The notes beneath the pieces were generated by a model that was given only the letters and a program-made list of their open reading frames with translations, did no database searches and had not been told where the DNA came from. DNA of 44,150 nucleotides from Thermotogales bacterium (GTDB taxonomy: Bacteria; Thermotogota; Thermotogae; Petrotogales; Kosmotogaceae). The translations under genes and the position numbers were made by a program. This document shows, piece after piece, positions 42,376 through 44,150 of the stretch (position 1 is its first letter; the number at the start of each line of letters is the position of its first letter). The DNA lies in assembly GCA_003561215.1 (NCBI GenBank), contig PWXG01000276.1:1-44150 (forward strand), written 5' to 3'.

Positions 42376-43554
42376 GTGTTGAGAATGATCTCTGTTCTGG
42401 CAATCGTTGTGTTGGTCCTGGGGAGCTGCCTTTTCGGCAAGCAATACGGTTCCGAGGAATTTGATCAGCTTCTGGATGAAAGAACGAACACCATTCTTAG
42501 ATATGCCACCAGAGTGCAGCCACTCTGGGACGGAGAGCAAACCTTTACAGCCCGCAGAGAGTTGATAAGCGATACTCATGACTACTTGCTGGTTCAGACC
42601 TTCGTTCTTCCCCATGACAGAGTCTCCCAGGAATTCCTGGATCTGTTTGCAGAGCGCGCAAAGCATGGGGTTGATGTAAGGTTCATCTATGATCGCATTG
42701 GGAGCATCATGAACAACCCTTTCTTTCTCGCTCGCCTTAATGAGCAGCCATTTGACGTGAAATGCCATCTGGCGCTTTGGGGTGGTCGGATCAGACCGGG
42801 CAAACTCTGGCATGAGAAGATCATTGTCTCTGATGGAAATACGGCGATCGTTGGCGGTATGCACTTCAACGAGATAAACCTTGACAGGGAGAGACTCTGG
42901 TATGAACTGCCTGCTCACAGGGATCTGGACATACTTCTAGAGGGTTCGATCGTCAAGGATATAGAACAGTCGTTCCTGGAAAACTGGGAAATTCTGGGTG
43001 GTGACAGAGGACTTCCCGCTGTTCACGCCAATAATCCAGTCCATGATTCGTCTGGTACGAAAGTCCCAATGAGATTCGTGACCCAGAAACCAGTGGTTCA
43101 CGAAGAACTCTGGATTAACAACCTGTATGTGGAGGCTATAGAAGCTTCACGTGAAAGTATCTACCTGGAATCGCCCTTTTTCTCACCGCCTCAGGATATA
43201 ATCAACGCTCTTGTTGCTGCTGCGAGTAGGGGCGTGAAAATCAGGATACTGCTGAATTCCTTCTGGACACTTGATCTATTTTACAGATATCCATTCACGG
43301 TGGCCTATTACCCTATCTTCCTCAGAGAGGGAATAGAGATCTATGAGATGCGCACAACAATGACTCATGCAAAAATCGCAGTTTTTGATGGAGTCTACAA
43401 CATTGTTGGTTCATACAATCTTGATATACGTTCTGCTTACTGGGACACAGAATGTGTCGTGGCCTTCTTTTGTCCTGAGTTTGCTGAGGAACTAACCGCA
43501 TGGTTTGAGGAAGGTCTTGAAGATTCTAGAAGAGTTCGAATGCTGTTCTGGTGA
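42376..43554 (+). CDS. Phospholipase D-like lipoprotein (cardiolipin synthase superfamily)
   Basis: 392 residues. The lipobox LVLGSC gives lipidated Cys18. Two HKD motifs are complete: HEKIIVSDGNTAIVGGMHF with His146, Lys148 and Asp153, and HAKIAVFDGVYNIVGSYNLD in the C-terminal part. QTFVLPHDRVSQEFLDLF and FIYDRIGS match the PLD/cardiolipin synthase core. The enzyme would hydrolyse or transfer phosphatidyl groups outside the cytoplasmic membrane. GTG 42376 follows AAAGGTG at 8 nt. It is the middle gene of a cassette with the YiiX-like hydrolase and a tandem paralogue. Confidence 0.9.
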   Translation: MLRMISVLAIVVLVLGSCLFGKQYGSEEFDQLLDERTNTILRYATRVQPLWDGEQTFTARRELISDTHDYLLVQTFVLPHDRVSQEFLDLFAERAKHGVDVRFIYDRIGSIMNNPFFLARLNEQPFDVKCHLALWGGRIRPGKLWHEKIIVSDGNTAIVGGMHFNEINLDRERLWYELPAHRDLDILLEGSIVKDIEQSFLENWEILGGDRGLPAVHANNPVHDSSGTKVPMRFVTQKPVVHEELWINNLYVEAIEASRESIYLESPFFSPPQDIINALVAAASRGVKIRILLNSFWTLDLFYRYPFTVAYYPIFLREGIEIYEMRTTMTHAKIAVFDGVYNIVGSYNLDIRSAYWDTECVVAFFCPEFAEELTAWFEEGLEDSRRVRMLFW

Positions 43555-43683
43555 GATAAGCGATTCTGGTACGCCATGTAAGGGGATTCTCCCTTAGTAG
43601 ACATCTTGAAATCTTCCTTGGTCTTTCAGTTTTGGCATTCCAGAGTAAGCTGCTTTTTACGGAGGCCCGGAGGTAGTGTGACA

Positions 43684-44150
43684 ATGCGTAGATTGCTGAT
43701 CATCTTGCTTTTCACCTCAGTTTTGCCAGCCTTACTTTCTGCTTCTGGTCTGGGTTCAGAGGAATTCGAGTCGATTCTTGATGTCAAAACCGGCTCTCAA
43801 CTACGATGTGCGTACAATGTACAGCTTCTCAGGGACGGAATCGAAGCATTCCCCGCGCGAGAGGCAATGATTCGAAATGCTAGTGAATATCTGCTCATCC
43901 AGACGTTCATCTTTCGCAGAAATCCGGTCTCAGAAGAATTTCTGAGAACAATCTCTGAACGAGCAGAAGAAGAAATAGAAGTGAAGTTCATATACGACCT
44001 ATTCGGGAGCGCCATCTTCAGTCCCTTCTTTCTTTGTGGTCTGAACGATCTTCCTGTTGACTTCAGATGGCACCTGGCTGCCTTAGGAGAACAGAAGGGA
44101 ATCAACCGCATCTGGCACGAGAAGATAATGGTGGCAGACGGGAATTCCGC
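43684..44150 (+). CDS. Second phospholipase D-like protein, cut by window end
   Basis: ATG 43684, with GGAGG upstream, opens a frame that runs off the window after 155 codons. A signal peptide (RRLLIILLFTSVLPALLSA, no lipobox Cys) leads into GSEEFESILD, YLLIQTFIFRRNPVSEEFL, FIYDLFGS and WHEKIMVADG, the first HKD motif. Each segment parallels the same part of the preceding gene, so this is a tandem paralogue with a different anchoring mode. The second HKD motif and C-terminus lie outside the window. Confidence 0.88.
   Translation, partial: MRRLLIILLFTSVLPALLSASGLGSEEFESILDVKTGSQLRCAYNVQLLRDGIEAFPAREAMIRNASEYLLIQTFIFRRNPVSEEFLRTISERAEEEIEVKFIYDLFGSAIFSPFFLCGLNDLPVDFRWHLAALGEQKGINRIWHEKIMVADGNS

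Noticed and set aside
42049-42918. 289-residue minus-strand ORF
   Set aside because: It is antisense to the cysteine hydrolase and PLD genes, both with full catalytic motifs.

Overview
The window reads as a chromosomal segment of a mesophilic Thermotogota bacterium, most likely Kosmotogaceae/Mesotoga. This is inferred from gene style: oligopeptide-type ABC transporters next to glycoside hydrolases, a flavodiiron protein, many envelope beta-proteins, dense short-spaced operons, strong GGAGG ribosome sites and mid-range GC. No rRNA, tRNA, CRISPR array or intact insertion sequence was seen.

Layout. 1-2300: the 3' end of an upstream gene, a short-chain dehydrogenase, a decayed hydroxylamine reductase (hcp) carrying a GTAAC-N4-GTTAC palindrome upstream, and a small membrane protein. 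2330-5489 (minus): a DegV fatty-acid-binding protein and an RND/MMPL exporter. 5684-7240: a flavodiiron protein and a cupin, with a second, near-perfect copy of the same palindrome at an activator position. 7305-9184 (minus): iron alcohol dehydrogenase and RNase H, followed by about 750 bp with no convincing gene. 9931-12727: DUF401 permease, a small ORF and an exported WD40 protein. 12735-13687 (minus): a small membrane protein and a CPBP protease. 13801-16006: an ADP-ribosyltransferase-like protein and an aldo-keto reductase. 16168-19118: a leader-peptide attenuator and a TrpXYZ-type amino-acid ABC transporter, followed by a histidine phosphatase. 19931-25264 (minus): beta-rich envelope protein, M14 peptidase, MFS transporter and SagB-type nitroreductase. 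25405-27171: an HprK-like P-loop protein. 27232-28711 (minus): a DUF6573-like protein and pyrophosphatase. 28826-30757: a lipoprotein and an envelope beta-barrel-like protein. 30764-31345 (minus): PlsY-like protein. 31524-40402 (minus): an eight-gene beta-mannoside/beta-glucoside operon. 40901-44150: an exported lipid-enzyme-like cassette with a permuted NlpC/P60 (YiiX-like) hydrolase and two tandem phospholipase D-like proteins, the second cut by the window end.

Functional themes. In the saccharide operon, an Opp-type five-gene transporter would import beta-linked oligosaccharides, GH130 would phosphorolyse mannosides, an archaeal-type GH1 would hydrolyse the remaining beta-glycosides, and a LacI regulator sits inside the operon. 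The flavodiiron protein (NO/O2 reduction) and the dead hcp share a candidate HcpR-type operator, suggesting the nitrosative-stress response was remodelled by loss of hcp. The aromatic amino-acid-like transporter appears to be governed by a classic 1:2 / 2:3 / 3:4 ribosome-mediated attenuator with a Tyr-Tyr-Phe leader peptide, the most complete regulatory structure in the window.
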